Of a stretch of 64,000 bases of DNA, positions 1-10,476 are shown piece after piece. The stretch lies in assembly GCF_009856445.1 (NCBI RefSeq), contig NZ_WMFA01000005.1:124001-188000 (forward strand). Direction: 5' to 3'. The notes under the pieces were generated by a model. It saw only the letters and a program-made list of their open reading frames with translations. It ran no database searches and had not been told where the DNA came from. This stretch comes from Halobacillus litoralis. Lineage in GTDB: Bacteria; Bacillota; Bacilli; Bacillales; Halobacillaceae. The translations under genes were made by a program, and so were the position numbers. How positions within the stretch are numbered: position 1 is the stretch's first letter; the number at the start of each line of letters is the position of its first letter.

Positions 1-682
1 CGATGTCAATATCGGCAATGTCAATAGAAAGAATCTCGAAGGCCGTTCCAGCATCTAAACCTTTTCCTAATACATTTTGGGAGATCCTATCTGGATTTTC
101 CAATACTTTGTTATGATTTTCACTGGACCCGATCGTGGATACGATTCCTTCACCGACACGTGCAATGACAGTATCTTCGCCTGCACCACCGACGAGGCGG
201 TCAATATTTGCCCTTACGGTAATACGCGCTTTCGCTTTTACTTCAATCCCATCCATCGCTACACCTGCGATAAATGGCGTTTCGATAACTTTAGGATTTA
301 CACTCATTTGAACAGCTTCCAATACATCACGGCCAGCAAGATCAATGGCTGCACAACGCTCGAAACTTAGTTCAATATTCGCTCTTTGTGCTGCGATAAG
401 AGCGTTTACTACACGGTCAACGTTACCACCTGCCAGGTAGTGGCTCTCCAGCTGGTTTGTGTTCACATTTACACCTGCTTTATGAGCTTTAATTAGCGGA
501 TTGATTACACGGGAAGGAATAACCCTTCTTAACCGCATACCTACTAATGTAAAAATACTAATCTTCACGCCTGCAGCTAACGCACTGATCCATAGCATGA
601 CAGGTATGAATGTAAACAACACCGCTACTACAATAATTATGATACCAATGATGATGATTGGCATTAATTGTTCAAGTGTCAC
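1..682 (-). CDS. floA: Flotillin-like protein FloA, C-terminus beyond window
   Basis: Membrane scaffold protein of bacterial functional microdomains. About 227 N-terminal residues are visible. An N-terminal hydrophobic hairpin (about residues 7-45, with an Ile/Val-rich stretch) is followed by the SPFH-like region with [26 protein letters not shown] and [15 protein letters not shown], all typical of the YqfA/FloA family. I chose a GTG start at 682, preceded by GGAGGAAACAAA. Its first bases overlap the nfeD stop codon (GTGA), which indicates translational coupling. The nfeD-floA pair is the normal partnership of this family. The 3' part lies left of position 1. Confidence 0.93.
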   Translation of the reverse strand, partial: MTLEQLMPIIIIGIIIIVVAVLFTFIPVMLWISALAAGVKISIFTLVGMRLRRVIPSRVINPLIKAHKAGVNVNTNQLESHYLAGGNVDRVVNALIAAQRANIELSFERCAAIDLAGRDVLEAVQMSVNPKVIETPFIAGVAMDGIEVKAKARITVRANIDRLVGGAGEDTVIARVGEGIVSTIGSSENHNKVLENPDRISQNVLGKGLDAGTAFEILSIDIADIDI

Positions 683-2037
683 TTTGTTTCCTCCTCTTGT
701 TCTACTTTTTCAACCTCACGCACAACGATACGTGAACCTTCTGTTTTTATAATTTTCACTGCTTGATGCACAGGAATGAAACCACCTTCAGTCACGACAT
801 CCAACCGTTCACCATCAAAATCCGCTGTCCCGGAAGGTCGGAGTGGCGTAATCGTTTCTCCTTCCATACCGATTAAATCCAAACGGTTTTGTGAAGATAC
901 ATAACCTTGTTCAGATGAAGTGGAATCATTCAAAATAATATGACGAAAGAATCCTCTTTCCAAACCAACGAATTTAAATAGTACAATGGATACAACAATC
1001 GTTACTAAAAGAGCAATGCCTATACTCATGGCCATGTGCCCCATATCCGCTGATGAAAGCATCAATGAGGATACAATTGCAACGACCCCCGCTATCCCTG
1101 CAATACCTCCTGGTAAAAAGAATTCAGCTATCACTAACCCAATCCCTAAAATAAGGAGTATAATCGCTTCGTATCCTGCAAGCCCAGCCACAATATGACC
1201 ATAAAAAAACAGGACGAGCGAGAGCGCTCCCATTGTTCCTGGTATACCAAACCCCGGCGAATACAATTCAACTACAAGACCAATACTTGCGATGGATAAT
1301 AAGATCGGAATAACAACAGGATCTGTCAGGAATCTGGCAATGTTCTCGGAAAGAGTAGGGGTCTCCTCTATGACGGTTGCATCAGACAAACCAAGCACAC
1401 TGAGAAGCTCATTACGGTCATCCACAATCCCTTCAGCATAGCCTACCTCTTCCGCATCCGTTGCCCCCAATGTTAAAAATTCTCCTTCAGGAGCTCCATA
1501 ATCCTTTAAATCAACGGATGCATCCGCCATAGCCCGTGCATATAAAGGGTCACGCCCTGTAGACTCAGCCGCGGCTACCATAGCTGAAATCCAGGCTGAT
1601 TGAGCCTTTTTATCAGCAGCTGTCCCATCAGAATTAATAACCCCGGAAGCCCCCATGGTCGCTGTCTGTTTCATGTAGATAGCATCTGCGTTTAAAGCAA
1701 TGTACGAACCAGCCGAATAGGCCCTGTTCGTTACAAATGCACTATTCGGAACATCCAAATCCTGAAAGATTTGTCCGATGTCGCCTGCCGCATCCACGCG
1801 GCCTCCCGGCGTATCGATTTCAAATATGATATGATCCACACCATTTTCACGAGCTTCTTCTGTCGTTCGGGTGAGGAACGCAGCCATCCCACGCTCTACT
1901 GTATCTTTTACTGGAATGACGTAAACCGTCTGACCTTCTCCGTCTGCCTGAACAGATGATTGAAGATGGAAAAATGATAAAACGCTTCCTAAAAGGATGA
2001 GTGTGCCCCAAATACCTAGACGAAAAGATCGCTTCAT
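679..2037 (-). CDS. nfeD: NfeD family membrane serine protease, YqeZ type
   Basis: About 452 residues. A signal-like segment is followed by a ClpP-class serine protease domain (about residues 25-225) with the nucleophile motif [12 protein letters not shown] and upstream IFEIDTPGG. Then come four or five membrane segments (about 235-360) and a C-terminal NfeD OB-fold (about 380-440, [14 protein letters not shown]). This is the long form that partners flotillins such as FloA. I chose the start at 2037, not the longer frame to 2073, because AAAGGAGGTG lies 8 bases before this ATG. It overlaps floA by 4 bases. The substrate is unknown; membrane protein quality control and microdomain function are family-level inferences. 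Confidence 0.92.
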   Translation of the reverse strand: MKRSFRLGIWGTLILLGSVLSFFHLQSSVQADGEGQTVYVIPVKDTVERGMAAFLTRTTEEARENGVDHIIFEIDTPGGRVDAAGDIGQIFQDLDVPNSAFVTNRAYSAGSYIALNADAIYMKQTATMGASGVINSDGTAADKKAQSAWISAMVAAAESTGRDPLYARAMADASVDLKDYGAPEGEFLTLGATDAEEVGYAEGIVDDRNELLSVLGLSDATVIEETPTLSENIARFLTDPVVIPILLSIASIGLVVELYSPGFGIPGTMGALSLVLFFYGHIVAGLAGYEAIILLILGIGLVIAEFFLPGGIAGIAGVVAIVSSLMLSSADMGHMAMSIGIALLVTIVVSIVLFKFVGLERGFFRHIILNDSTSSEQGYVSSQNRLDLIGMEGETITPLRPSGTADFDGERLDVVTEGGFIPVHQAVKIIKTEGSRIVVREVEKVEQEEETK

Positions 2038-2158
2038 CCATTTCACCTCCTTTACAGGTAGCCTACCCATCATATAATACGTTTACGAATCAAAAGCAGG
2101 GTTGGTTTCAAAAAGTTTACGACTTTTAAAAAAACCTTGAAGAGATGTTTAGTGTATG

Positions 2159-2194
2159 TAAAAAGGCCTCTCTTAACTAAGAGAGGCCTTTATA
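2159..2194 (-). terminator. Rho-independent terminator of rpsU-yqeY
   Basis: A perfect 14-bp stem (2162-2175 with 2178-2191) and a T-run on the minus strand lie just past the yqeY stop codon. Confidence 0.85.
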
Positions 2195-2195
2195 T

Positions 2196-2642
2196 TTACG
2201 ATAGTTGCTGAAGAACGAGCTTATTGACCTTGGTTCCGTCGGCCTTGCCCTTGACCTTAGGCATGACGGCACTCATGACTTTACCCATGTCACTCTTAGA
2301 AGTAGCGCCTACTTCCTGAATCGTCTCATCAACGACTTGCTTGAGTTCTTCATCTGTCAGCTGTTTCGGCATATATACTTGTAAAATCTCAATTTCACGT
2401 TCGAGTCCTTCTACAAGATCTTCACGTCCAGCTTCTTTGAATTCATGGAGGGAATCATTTCTCTGCTTTACCTCACGAGATAAAACAGTCAATTCTTCTT
2501 CTTCAGATAATGAGTCTTTTCCCAGTTTAATGGCTTCATTCTGCATAGAAGCTTTCACCATGCGGATCGTTGATAATCTTTCCTTATCACGAGCCTTCAT
2601 GGCTGTTTTCATATCCTGGGTGAGACGGTCTGTAATTGTCAT
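2196..2642 (-). CDS. yqeY: GatB/YqeY domain protein
   Basis: A 148-residue protein of the YqeY family: an N-terminal helical bundle ([18 protein letters not shown]) followed by the domain shared with the tail of the GatB amidotransferase subunit ([19 protein letters not shown]). It is thought to bind tRNA or assist tRNA-linked chemistry, but its cellular role is not established. It sits 20 bases downstream of rpsU in the conserved rpsU-yqeY order and shares its terminator, so cotranscription from the rpsU promoter is likely. Confidence 0.93.
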   Translation of the reverse strand: MTITDRLTQDMKTAMKARDKERLSTIRMVKASMQNEAIKLGKDSLSEEEELTVLSREVKQRNDSLHEFKEAGREDLVEGLEREIEILQVYMPKQLTDEELKQVVDETIQEVGATSKSDMGKVMSAVMPKVKGKADGTKVNKLVLQQLS

Positions 2643-2662
2643 CTCTTCAACACCCTCTTTAA

Positions 2663-2836
2663 TTACTTACGCTTTCTAGCCGCCTCAGACTTTTTCTTAC
2701 GGCGTACGCTAGGCTTATCGTAATATTCACGCTTACGATATTCCGCTAATGTACCACTTTTTGATACATCACGCTTAAAGCGACGAAGAGCATCTTCAAG
2801 AGACTCGTTTTTACGAACGCGAGTTGTTTTTGACAT
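2663..2836 (-). CDS. rpsU: 30S ribosomal protein S21
   Basis: A 57-residue, very basic protein reading [20 protein letters not shown] and ending in SEAARKRK. This is the expected length and sequence of Firmicutes S21, a small-subunit protein near the platform involved in initiation. The start codon at 2836 is preceded by GGAGGGAAATTAGC. It has its own strong promoter and a hairpin in its leader, and is followed by yqeY. Confidence 0.97.
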   Translation of the reverse strand: MSKTTRVRKNESLEDALRRFKRDVSKSGTLAEYRKREYYDKPSVRRKKKSEAARKRK

Positions 2837-2878
2837 GCTAATTTCCCTCCCTCCGAAGCAAACAAAACTGTTTCTCTT

Positions 2879-2897
2879 GTATGGGAACCCCCCATAC
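2879..2897 (-). promoter_or_regulatory. Hairpin in the rpsU leader
   Basis: A perfect 7-bp inverted repeat (GTATGGG and CCCATAC, loop of 5) falls between the predicted rpsU start of transcription and its SD. It has no T-run, so it is not a terminator. It could stabilise the leader or take part in autoregulation; this is inference only. Confidence 0.45.
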
Positions 2898-2905
2898 CTT
2901 TGACA

Positions 2906-2934
2906 ATTATATTATATGCATCTCATATGGTCAA
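2906..2934 (-). promoter_or_regulatory. SigA-type promoter for rpsU
   Basis: A -35 box TTGACC (2929-2934), a 17-base spacer and a -10 box TATAAT (2906-2911) read on the minus strand. The -35 box overlaps the end of the flavin-reductase remnant. Confidence 0.75.
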
Positions 2935-3497
2935 CTTTTTTTGAAAGATAAAGGGTCTTTAACTTCTTTAATCTCTACCTCATCATTCAAACTTACATAA
3001 CTTGAACGCCCGAGATAAAGCGGAATGTTCAAATCTTCAAAGTTCGGCAAGCCATTTTCAAGAAATTTTTCTTCTTTGTAGTGGCAGCCTTCGATGTTAC
3101 CGATCACCCAGTCATGGTCTCCTGTAGGAACGATTTGATGAACTCTACACTCGTAGGCAAGATAAGCACGTTCAAGCAGGGGATAATCCTCCTCCATTCT
3201 CCAAGGTTGACCGTATGTTTGGGTTTTATCCACCTCTGCACCTGAAACCGTTCCGCTGTATTGAATAAAGCCAGCATCATCAAAGGGGAGGAAGTTAATC
3301 GTAAATCGGTTCGATTTTTTCACCATATCATATGTATGCCGTTCTCTTCCTATAGCTACGCCTTACATTGGTGGAGACATAGAAAGATAGGCGTGCCATC
3401 CGGCTGCCATAAAGTTTACTTTGCCTTCGTGAAAAACTCCCACAACGGCAACCATTCCTGGATAACTATGCATTTTGACATGATCTTTCCTTTTCAT
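2931..3497 (-). pseudogene. Flavin reductase-like protein interrupted by an in-frame stop
   Basis: The open part (MVKKSNRFTINFLPFDDAGF and on, 131 residues) is the C-terminal two thirds of a flavin reductase-like FMN-binding split-barrel protein. Upstream, the same frame carries an intact start: GGAGGGATGAA followed by ATG at 3497, then MKRKDHVKMHSYPG, AAGWHAYLSMSPPM, a TAA codon (3363-3365) and GVAIGRERHTYDMVKKSN. No base is gained or lost, so this is a single nonsense codon (codon 45) in an otherwise readable gene of 188 residues. Such proteins are usually small flavin reductases or FMN-dependent oxidoreductase components. It may be recently inactivated, or the stop may be a sequencing error. 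Internal restart at 3326 lacks a good SD. Confidence 0.8.
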
Positions 3498-3584
3498 TTC
3501 ATCCCTCCTTTTCTATACAATCTTTCAAATCAACTCTAAAGTCAAACGATACTACCCTCACCTCCACTATAGCTTCCTATTCTT

Positions 3585-3993
3585 GAAGACTCAGTTTCGA
3601 AACTTTTGTTGAGTGTATGGGGGCTGCGGGGAATGACTCGCTTTCCGCAGGAGCGCGGTGAGCATCCTCGGACTGTGTCCTGTGGGGTCTCACCAAGCAA
3701 TTTTTCCTCCTAGATATCCGGTTCCGGCGCCTAGCGGCTAGTGAGACTTCCCTCGCTTCTGTACGATAAGTCAACATCGAATCGCTACGCTCTCCGTGTT
3801 TCCTTTATCTCCGCCAGCTCAGTCCAGTCCATACGCCGCTGTATCGAGGCGCCTGCACACTTAAGGTAGGAGTCTCGCCATTCCCCTCCGCCCCCTCGTC
3901 ATATAAGCATCTCGAAACAACCTCTGGAATAAGTCGCTTTTGCAAGTTGTCATTCGAACAGAACGAACTTCTAAGGACGCTATTCTGCATGCG
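3585..3993 (+). repeat. Dispersed hairpin-rich repeat, copy R1, interrupted
   Basis: Begins GAAGACTCAGTTTCGA and contains GACTCGCTTTCCGCAGGAG, CATCCTCGGAC and CCTGTGGGGTCTCACC. After an interruption it resumes with GGAGTCTCGCCA and ends around GAACTTCTAAGGACGC. The two outer parts (3585-3706 and 3869-3993) match copy R2 near 38.1-38.35 kb closely and in the same orientation. No protein is encoded and no transposase is nearby, so it resembles a non-autonomous or REP-like intergenic element. Confidence 0.75.
3711..3868. repeat. Second element inserted in R1, with GGCGCC ends
   Basis: About 160 bp are present in R1 but absent from the matching place in R2. The block is bounded by GGCGCC palindromes in CCGGCGCCTAG (3724-3734) and GAGGCGCCTGC (3846-3856), 122 bp apart. 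From memory, similar blocks are scattered in Bacillaceae genomes, but I cannot confirm this here. It carries no gene. Confidence 0.55.
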
Positions 3994-4026
3994 AAAAGCT
4001 TGATATGGGTTGGTCTTTATACTCAT

Positions 4027-4082
4027 AAAACATATAAAAAGAAGCCATCTCCTTTTTGAGATGGCTTCTTTTTATATGTTTT
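4027..4082. terminator. Long perfect-stem terminator after deoC
   Basis: A 25-bp perfect inverted repeat (4027-4051 and 4058-4082) has a 6-base loop and A/T runs on both sides, so it can stop transcription in both directions. It lies at the 3' end of deoC and includes its stop codon region. Confidence 0.85.
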
Positions 4083-4083
4083 A

Positions 4084-4755
4084 TTAATAATCAGAAGTTC
4101 CTTGTTCGCCGTTTACGATAGCGATTCCGGAGCTTGCACCGATACGGGTAGCACCAGCTTCGATCATTGCTTTTGCACCTTCGTAATCACGCACTCCACC
4201 GGAGGCTTTCACACCCATATCCGGGCCGACAGTTTTACGCATAAGGCTGATATCTTCTACCGTTGCTCCTCCACCGGAGAAACCAGTAGATGTTTTAACA
4301 AAATCTGCTCCTGCAGCTTTTGCAAGTTCACATGCTGTAACTTTTTCTTCTTCCGTGAGAAGGGAAGTCTCAATGATTACTTTCACAATAGCTTTTCCTT
4401 CCGCTTCACGTACAACTGCTTCAATATCCTGTTGAACTAGTTCGTGATTTCCTGATTTCAATTCACCGATATTGATTACCATATCTACTTCAGTCGCGCC
4501 TTTTTCGATAGCCTGCTTTGTTTCAAAAGCTTTTGTTTCTTTCGTTGTCGCTCCTAGTGGGAAACCAATCACTGTACAAACCTTCACGTCTGTTCCTTCT
4601 AGTAACTCTGCACAGTAAGAAACCCAGTGAGGATTTACACATACGGAAGCAAAATTTTGTTCTTTTGCTTCTGTACATATTTGTGTGATTTTATCTTTCA
4701 GTGTATCGGGTTTAAGCTGTGTATGATCAATCATTTTAGCTAGATTTTGTTCCAT
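4084..4755 (-). CDS. deoC: Deoxyribose-phosphate aldolase
   Basis: A 223-residue class I aldolase (TIM barrel) that splits 2-deoxyribose 5-phosphate into glyceraldehyde 3-phosphate and acetaldehyde in deoxynucleoside catabolism. The Schiff-base lysine lies in [15 protein letters not shown] (about residues 151-165), and the second active-site lysine in [10 protein letters not shown]. The length is normal for the family. It is a single gene here, away from other deo genes, with its own terminator. In B. subtilis this interval between rpsU and rsmE holds yqeW and mtaB instead. Confidence 0.96.
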   Translation of the reverse strand: MEQNLAKMIDHTQLKPDTLKDKITQICTEAKEQNFASVCVNPHWVSYCAELLEGTDVKVCTVIGFPLGATTKETKAFETKQAIEKGATEVDMVINIGELKSGNHELVQQDIEAVVREAEGKAIVKVIIETSLLTEEEKVTACELAKAAGADFVKTSTGFSGGGATVEDISLMRKTVGPDMGVKASGGVRDYEGAKAMIEAGATRIGASSGIAIVNGEQGTSDY

Positions 4756-4816
4756 TTGTAGATCGCCCTTTCAAATTTAAGTTGTTCGTACATCTCTTCT
4801 ATCTTAGCATGAAAGC

Positions 4817-4842
4817 GATTAAAATGCGAGTTTGCTTACGCA
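4817..4842 (-). terminator. Weak hairpin after rsmE
   Basis: AAAATGCG and CGCATTTT form an 8-bp stem directly after the rsmE stop. The T-run is short, so termination may be partial. Confidence 0.45.
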
Positions 4843-4844
4843 TT

Positions 4845-5594
4845 TTAAGCTTCTTCCAATTTGTAGGAGAGGCTCGATAGGAAATAAAGAGGCGCTGTTT
4901 CCATTCGTAAAATTCGTGGACCCAGCCGAACTGACTTGAACCCTTCTTGTAAAAGTTTTTCCACTTCGGTTTCAGAAAATCCACCTTCAGGTCCGAAAAC
5001 CACTAAAATAGCTTCTTTAGGCTTCACTGATTCGATGACTGAACTTAAAGAGGGAGACGTTTCCTGTCGTGCCTCTTCTGCATATCCAAATAAACAGTGC
5101 TCATAGCGCTCTTTTAATTCCAAAAGCTGATGGAGAGTATGAACAGGTTGTACCTTAGGAACCCTGGTTCGTTCGGACTGCTCACTCGCTTCTTTGGATA
5201 TCTTTTGCAACCTCTCCACCTTTTTGACTGCTTTTTTCTGATCCCATTTAGCTACAGAACGATCAGCCTGGTATGGAATAAAAGCAGAAGCACCAAGTTC
5301 TGTCCCCTTTTGGATAATTTGTTCCAGCTTATCCCCTTTTCCAAGACTCGCTACGATTGTCACATGGACAGGAAGCTCCCGGTCTTCCTCCATCCAGGAA
5401 ACAACTGTACAATAAACAACACCCTCTACCACATTCGTGATTTCGCTTAAAGCGGCACCCTTTTCTGGATGGATGGCTACGAGGTTGTCCCCTTCTCTCA
5501 TTCTCATAACTCTCACCATATGATGGGCATCTTCTCCACTCACATAAAAGGTGGCTTCGTTCCAACATTCTTGTTCAACAAAGTAACGTTGCAT
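4845..5594 (-). CDS. rsmE: 16S rRNA (uracil1498-N3)-methyltransferase
   Basis: A 249-residue SPOUT-fold methyltransferase that makes m3U1498 in 16S rRNA. An N-terminal PUA-like part (MQRYFVEQECWNEATFYVSG) is followed by the knotted C-terminal domain with GPEGGFSETE and LGPRILRMETA, which form the SAM pocket. It begins 4 bases after the prmA stop and is clearly cotranscribed with it, the usual Bacillus order dnaJ-prmA-rsmE. Confidence 0.96.
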   Translation of the reverse strand: MQRYFVEQECWNEATFYVSGEDAHHMVRVMRMREGDNLVAIHPEKGAALSEITNVVEGVVYCTVVSWMEEDRELPVHVTIVASLGKGDKLEQIIQKGTELGASAFIPYQADRSVAKWDQKKAVKKVERLQKISKEASEQSERTRVPKVQPVHTLHQLLELKERYEHCLFGYAEEARQETSPSLSSVIESVKPKEAILVVFGPEGGFSETEVEKLLQEGFKSVRLGPRILRMETAPLYFLSSLSYKLEEA

Positions 5595-5598
5595 ACAA

Positions 5599-6537
5599 TC
5601 ACTCCGGTTTTTTAGCGATGATGCTTACCCAGTCTTCCATCTTGTTTGTTTCAATAATTTCAAACCCTGATTGGATTAATTGGTCCCGGACCATTTCCTT
5701 ACGCCCAGAAATAATTCCACAAGTTATGAAATAACCTCCTGGCTTAACTACACGATAGGCATCATCTGTAAATTTGACGATAATCTCGGCCAGAATGTTC
5801 GACACAATTAAATCCGCTTCCCAATCTACGCCTTCAAGAAGGTCATTGAGTTTTGATGTAACTTTATCTTCCACACCATTTAAAGCGGCATTGTTCCTTG
5901 TACTAGAAACGGCTATGTCATCTAAATCATAAGCATAAGCATGCTCAGCTCCTAAAAGGACGGAAGCTACACTTAGTATTCCAGATCCAGCACCGACATC
6001 AAGTACCTTATCACCTTTTTCTAAGTACTGCTCCAAGGCCTGTATGCTAAGAACTGTCGTCGGGTGAGTTCCTGTACCAAAAGCCATTCCAGGGTCCATT
6101 TCAATAATGATTTCATCACTGGATACCGGCGTATAATCTTCCCATGTCGGTATGATGGTGATTTTTTCTGATATTTTGACGGGTTTATAATATTTTTTCC
6201 AGGCGGTTGCCCAATCTTCTTCATGAATTTCGCTGATTGTCACATTATTATGTCCAATATCTATTCCGAACTCCGTTAAATTTGATACGGTTTTTTTAAT
6301 CCCGTCGACAGTTTCCCCAAGAAAACTGTTCATAGGCAGGTAGGCTTTTACATAAACCCCTTCTGCTGGATAATCGTCCGGGTTCAATTCGTAAATTTCA
6401 CCCAGTTTCGTTTCCTTTCTATTCATATCCGACGGGTCTTCAATAACGACCCCGCTCGCTCCTGACTCATGTAGAATGTTCGAAACCGGTTCTACCGCTT
6501 CTGTTGTCGTATGGACACATACTTCAGACCATTTCAT
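5599..6537 (-). CDS. prmA: Ribosomal protein L11 methyltransferase
   Basis: A 312-residue protein with an N-terminal substrate-recognition domain and a class I SAM methyltransferase domain. Motif I is LDVGAGSGILSVAS (about residue 178 on), and the family loop NILAEI follows later. It trimethylates L11. It lies downstream of dnaJ and immediately upstream of rsmE, forming a small ribosome-modification unit attached to the heat-shock cluster. Confidence 0.96.
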   Translation of the reverse strand: MKWSEVCVHTTTEAVEPVSNILHESGASGVVIEDPSDMNRKETKLGEIYELNPDDYPAEGVYVKAYLPMNSFLGETVDGIKKTVSNLTEFGIDIGHNNVTISEIHEEDWATAWKKYYKPVKISEKITIIPTWEDYTPVSSDEIIIEMDPGMAFGTGTHPTTVLSIQALEQYLEKGDKVLDVGAGSGILSVASVLLGAEHAYAYDLDDIAVSSTRNNAALNGVEDKVTSKLNDLLEGVDWEADLIVSNILAEIIVKFTDDAYRVVKPGGYFITCGIISGRKEMVRDQLIQSGFEIIETNKMEDWVSIIAKKPE

Positions 6538-6679
6538 TGATGATCCACCCTCTTCATTATTTTTTCTAAGTATCTATGGATAGTAAACCAGACGCTCAAT
6601 AAAAAGTGCCTGCACGAAAGAACGGGAAATTCCATGAACTACCCATCAACCCATCGTACAGACACCTTCCTTTTAACCT

Positions 6680-7810
6680 TTAGCTGTCCCCTTTAAACGC
6701 ACGTTTCATACGTTCGAAGAAGTTACCGTGCTGCTCATCTGTTGCTTCATTGCCACTAATATCATTGAATTCACGAAGCAATTCTTTCTGTCGTTCTGTC
6801 AAATTCTTAGGCGTTATCACTTTCATCTTCACATGCTGATCCCCTTGGCCACGGCCATGGACGTTCGGTGCACCTTTCTCTTTCAAACGGAATGTCTTTC
6901 CAGTCTGTGTTCCGGCAGGCACTTTCAGTTTCACATTTCCGTGTACAGTTGGGACTTCAATTTCATCACCAAGTGCGGCCTGTGCAAAGGTAAGAGGAAT
7001 CTCACAGAAAATGTGATCCCCCTCACGTTGGAAGAATTCATGAGGCTGTACGCGGATGACAACAAATAAGTCTCCCGCAGGGCCTCCATTGACACCTTCT
7101 TCCCCTTTTCCTTGGACACGAATTTGTTGACCATCGTCGATACCTGCTGGGATGTCCAGGTGAATTTTCTTGCGCTTCGTCACTCGGCCATCTCCGCCAC
7201 AGGTGTTACATTTGTCTTTGATGATTTTCCCTGTCCCTTGGCAGTGGTGACATACACGACGGTTTACGACGCGGCCAAACGGAGTGTTCTGTTCCTGATT
7301 GACTTGACCAGAGCCTTGGCAGTGGGAACATGTTTCAGGTGAGGTTCCTGGTTTAGCACCCGAGCCATCACAAGTATCACAATCTTCCTCCATAGGAATT
7401 TCAATATCAGTGGACTTCCCGAAAATGGACTCTTCGAATTGAAGAGTCATCGTATATTGCAAATCTGCACCTTTTCTTGGTGCGTTCGGGTCACGGCGAC
7501 GTCCACCGCCACCAAAGAACATATCGAAAATGTCGCCAAAGCCGCCGAAATCCTCTGCGCCTCCACCAAAACCGCCGAAGCCACCCTGGTTCGGACCGGC
7601 ATGACCAAATTGATCATACTGGGCACGTTTCTGCTGGTCGCTTAACGTTTCGTAAGCTTCTTTCGCTTCCTTGAACTTTTCAGAAGCATTGTCTTCCTCA
7701 CTGACGTCAGGGTGATACTTACGCGCCAGTTTACGGTAGGCTTTCTTAATTTCATCTTTTGAAGCATCCTTGGACACGCCAAGGACTTCATAATAATCAC
7801 GTTTACTCAC
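6680..7810 (-). CDS. dnaJ: Chaperone DnaJ
   Basis: A 376-residue type I Hsp40. The J domain (residues 1-70) has the HPD triad in [11 protein letters not shown] Gly/Phe-rich linker (about 75-110) is followed by four zinc-binding repeats ([32 protein letters not shown]) and the C-terminal peptide-binding domains. It stimulates the ATPase of DnaK and delivers substrates. A strong terminator after dnaK means dnaJ receives read-through or uses a promoter of its own. Confidence 0.97.
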   Translation of the reverse strand: MSKRDYYEVLGVSKDASKDEIKKAYRKLARKYHPDVSEEDNASEKFKEAKEAYETLSDQQKRAQYDQFGHAGPNQGGFGGFGGGAEDFGGFGDIFDMFFGGGGRRRDPNAPRKGADLQYTMTLQFEESIFGKSTDIEIPMEEDCDTCDGSGAKPGTSPETCSHCQGSGQVNQEQNTPFGRVVNRRVCHHCQGTGKIIKDKCNTCGGDGRVTKRKKIHLDIPAGIDDGQQIRVQGKGEEGVNGGPAGDLFVVIRVQPHEFFQREGDHIFCEIPLTFAQAALGDEIEVPTVHGNVKLKVPAGTQTGKTFRLKEKGAPNVHGRGQGDQHVKMKVITPKNLTERQKELLREFNDISGNEATDEQHGNFFERMKRAFKGDS

Positions 7811-7901
7811 TTGTCGATCACTCTCCCGGACGCTATTACATAAGGTTTATATTAACATTGAAAATCTAGGCAGGCAAACGTCATCTTTTTACCTGTTCAT
7901 G

Positions 7902-7943
7902 AAAAAAGTCAAAGTCAAGAAGAACCTGACTTTGACTTTTTTT
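7902..7943 (-). terminator. Terminator between dnaK and dnaJ
   Basis: A long stem formed by AAAAAGTCAAAGTCA and its complement with a T-run on the minus strand, immediately after the dnaK stop. It should reduce dnaJ relative to dnaK transcription. Confidence 0.85.
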
Positions 7944-7953
7944 CTACCTTTTC

Positions 7954-9828
<1,875 letters not shown>

Positions 9829-10368
9829 TTACTGGTTCACTTTTACCATTGACGGGCGGATAACCCGATCTTTCAGGCGGTAACCTTTCTGCAACTCTTC
9901 TACGACGATATTACTTTCATAATTTTCGTCTTCCACTTGCATGATCGCCTGATGCATATGAGGATCGAACTCTTCCCCTTTTGCAGGAATTTCTTCGACA
10001 CCTTCTTTTTCAAGAGCTGCTTTGAATTGGTCATAAACCATTTTCATTCCACTAGCGAAGTTTTGGGCTGCATCGCCTTCCACCTCCACTTGGAGAGCTC
10101 TTTCAAAGTTATCCAGAGCCGGTATTAATTCCTCTACAAGGCTCTGGGATCTATATTTCCTGTCCGCCTCTTTCTCTTTTTGAGTACGACGGCGGAAATT
10201 ATCGTAATCCGCTTGCAAACGAAGCAGTCGATTATTGACCTCTTCTTTTTCCTGACGAAGCTGTTCCAGCTCATCCGTCTCTTCGACTACTGTTTGTTCA
10301 GGTTCCTCATTTTGAGTTTCATCTTTTTCATCAATGATCTCTTGTTTGTTCTCTTCCACGACTTCCAC
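9829..10368 (-). CDS. grpE: Nucleotide exchange factor GrpE
   Basis: A 179-residue cofactor that releases ADP from DnaK. A very acidic N-terminal stretch (EEVNNRL preceded by many Glu/Asp) and a long dimerising coiled coil (about residues 35-95) are followed by the beta-wing domain with [11 protein letters not shown] and [17 protein letters not shown]. Length and order (hrcA-grpE-dnaK) are standard for Firmicutes. Confidence 0.97.
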   Translation of the reverse strand: MEVVEENKQEIIDEKDETQNEEPEQTVVEETDELEQLRQEKEEVNNRLLRLQADYDNFRRRTQKEKEADRKYRSQSLVEELIPALDNFERALQVEVEGDAAQNFASGMKMVYDQFKAALEKEGVEEIPAKGEEFDPHMHQAIMQVEDENYESNIVVEELQKGYRLKDRVIRPSMVKVNQ

Positions 10369-10476
10369 CTCCTACTTTCCATTACACCGTTACTGACTAT
10401 AACATGAATCCTTATCCTGAAAAAGTATGAGACCTAAAGAAGCAATCGGTGCATGAGTCTCTTCTTTTCCACCGTA

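Larger units (their letters stand above)
3498..4026. other. Intergenic region filled by repeat R1 and an inserted element
   Basis: I see no credible gene between the flavin-reductase remnant and the deoC terminator. Most of it is the repeat described separately. The short reading frames here have no SD or recognisable family, and their predicted proteins are rich in Arg, Ser and Pro, as expected for translated palindromic repeat DNA. Confidence 0.6.

Noticed and set aside
3261-3539. Plus-strand 92-residue frame opposite the flavin-reductase remnant
   Set aside because: The minus strand reads as a conserved protein on both sides of the stop codon; the plus-strand frame has no SD.
3577-4026. 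Minus-strand frames of 66 and 73 residues inside repeat R1
   Set aside because: They span repeat boundaries, have no SD, and are rich in Arg/Ser/Pro as translated repeats are.
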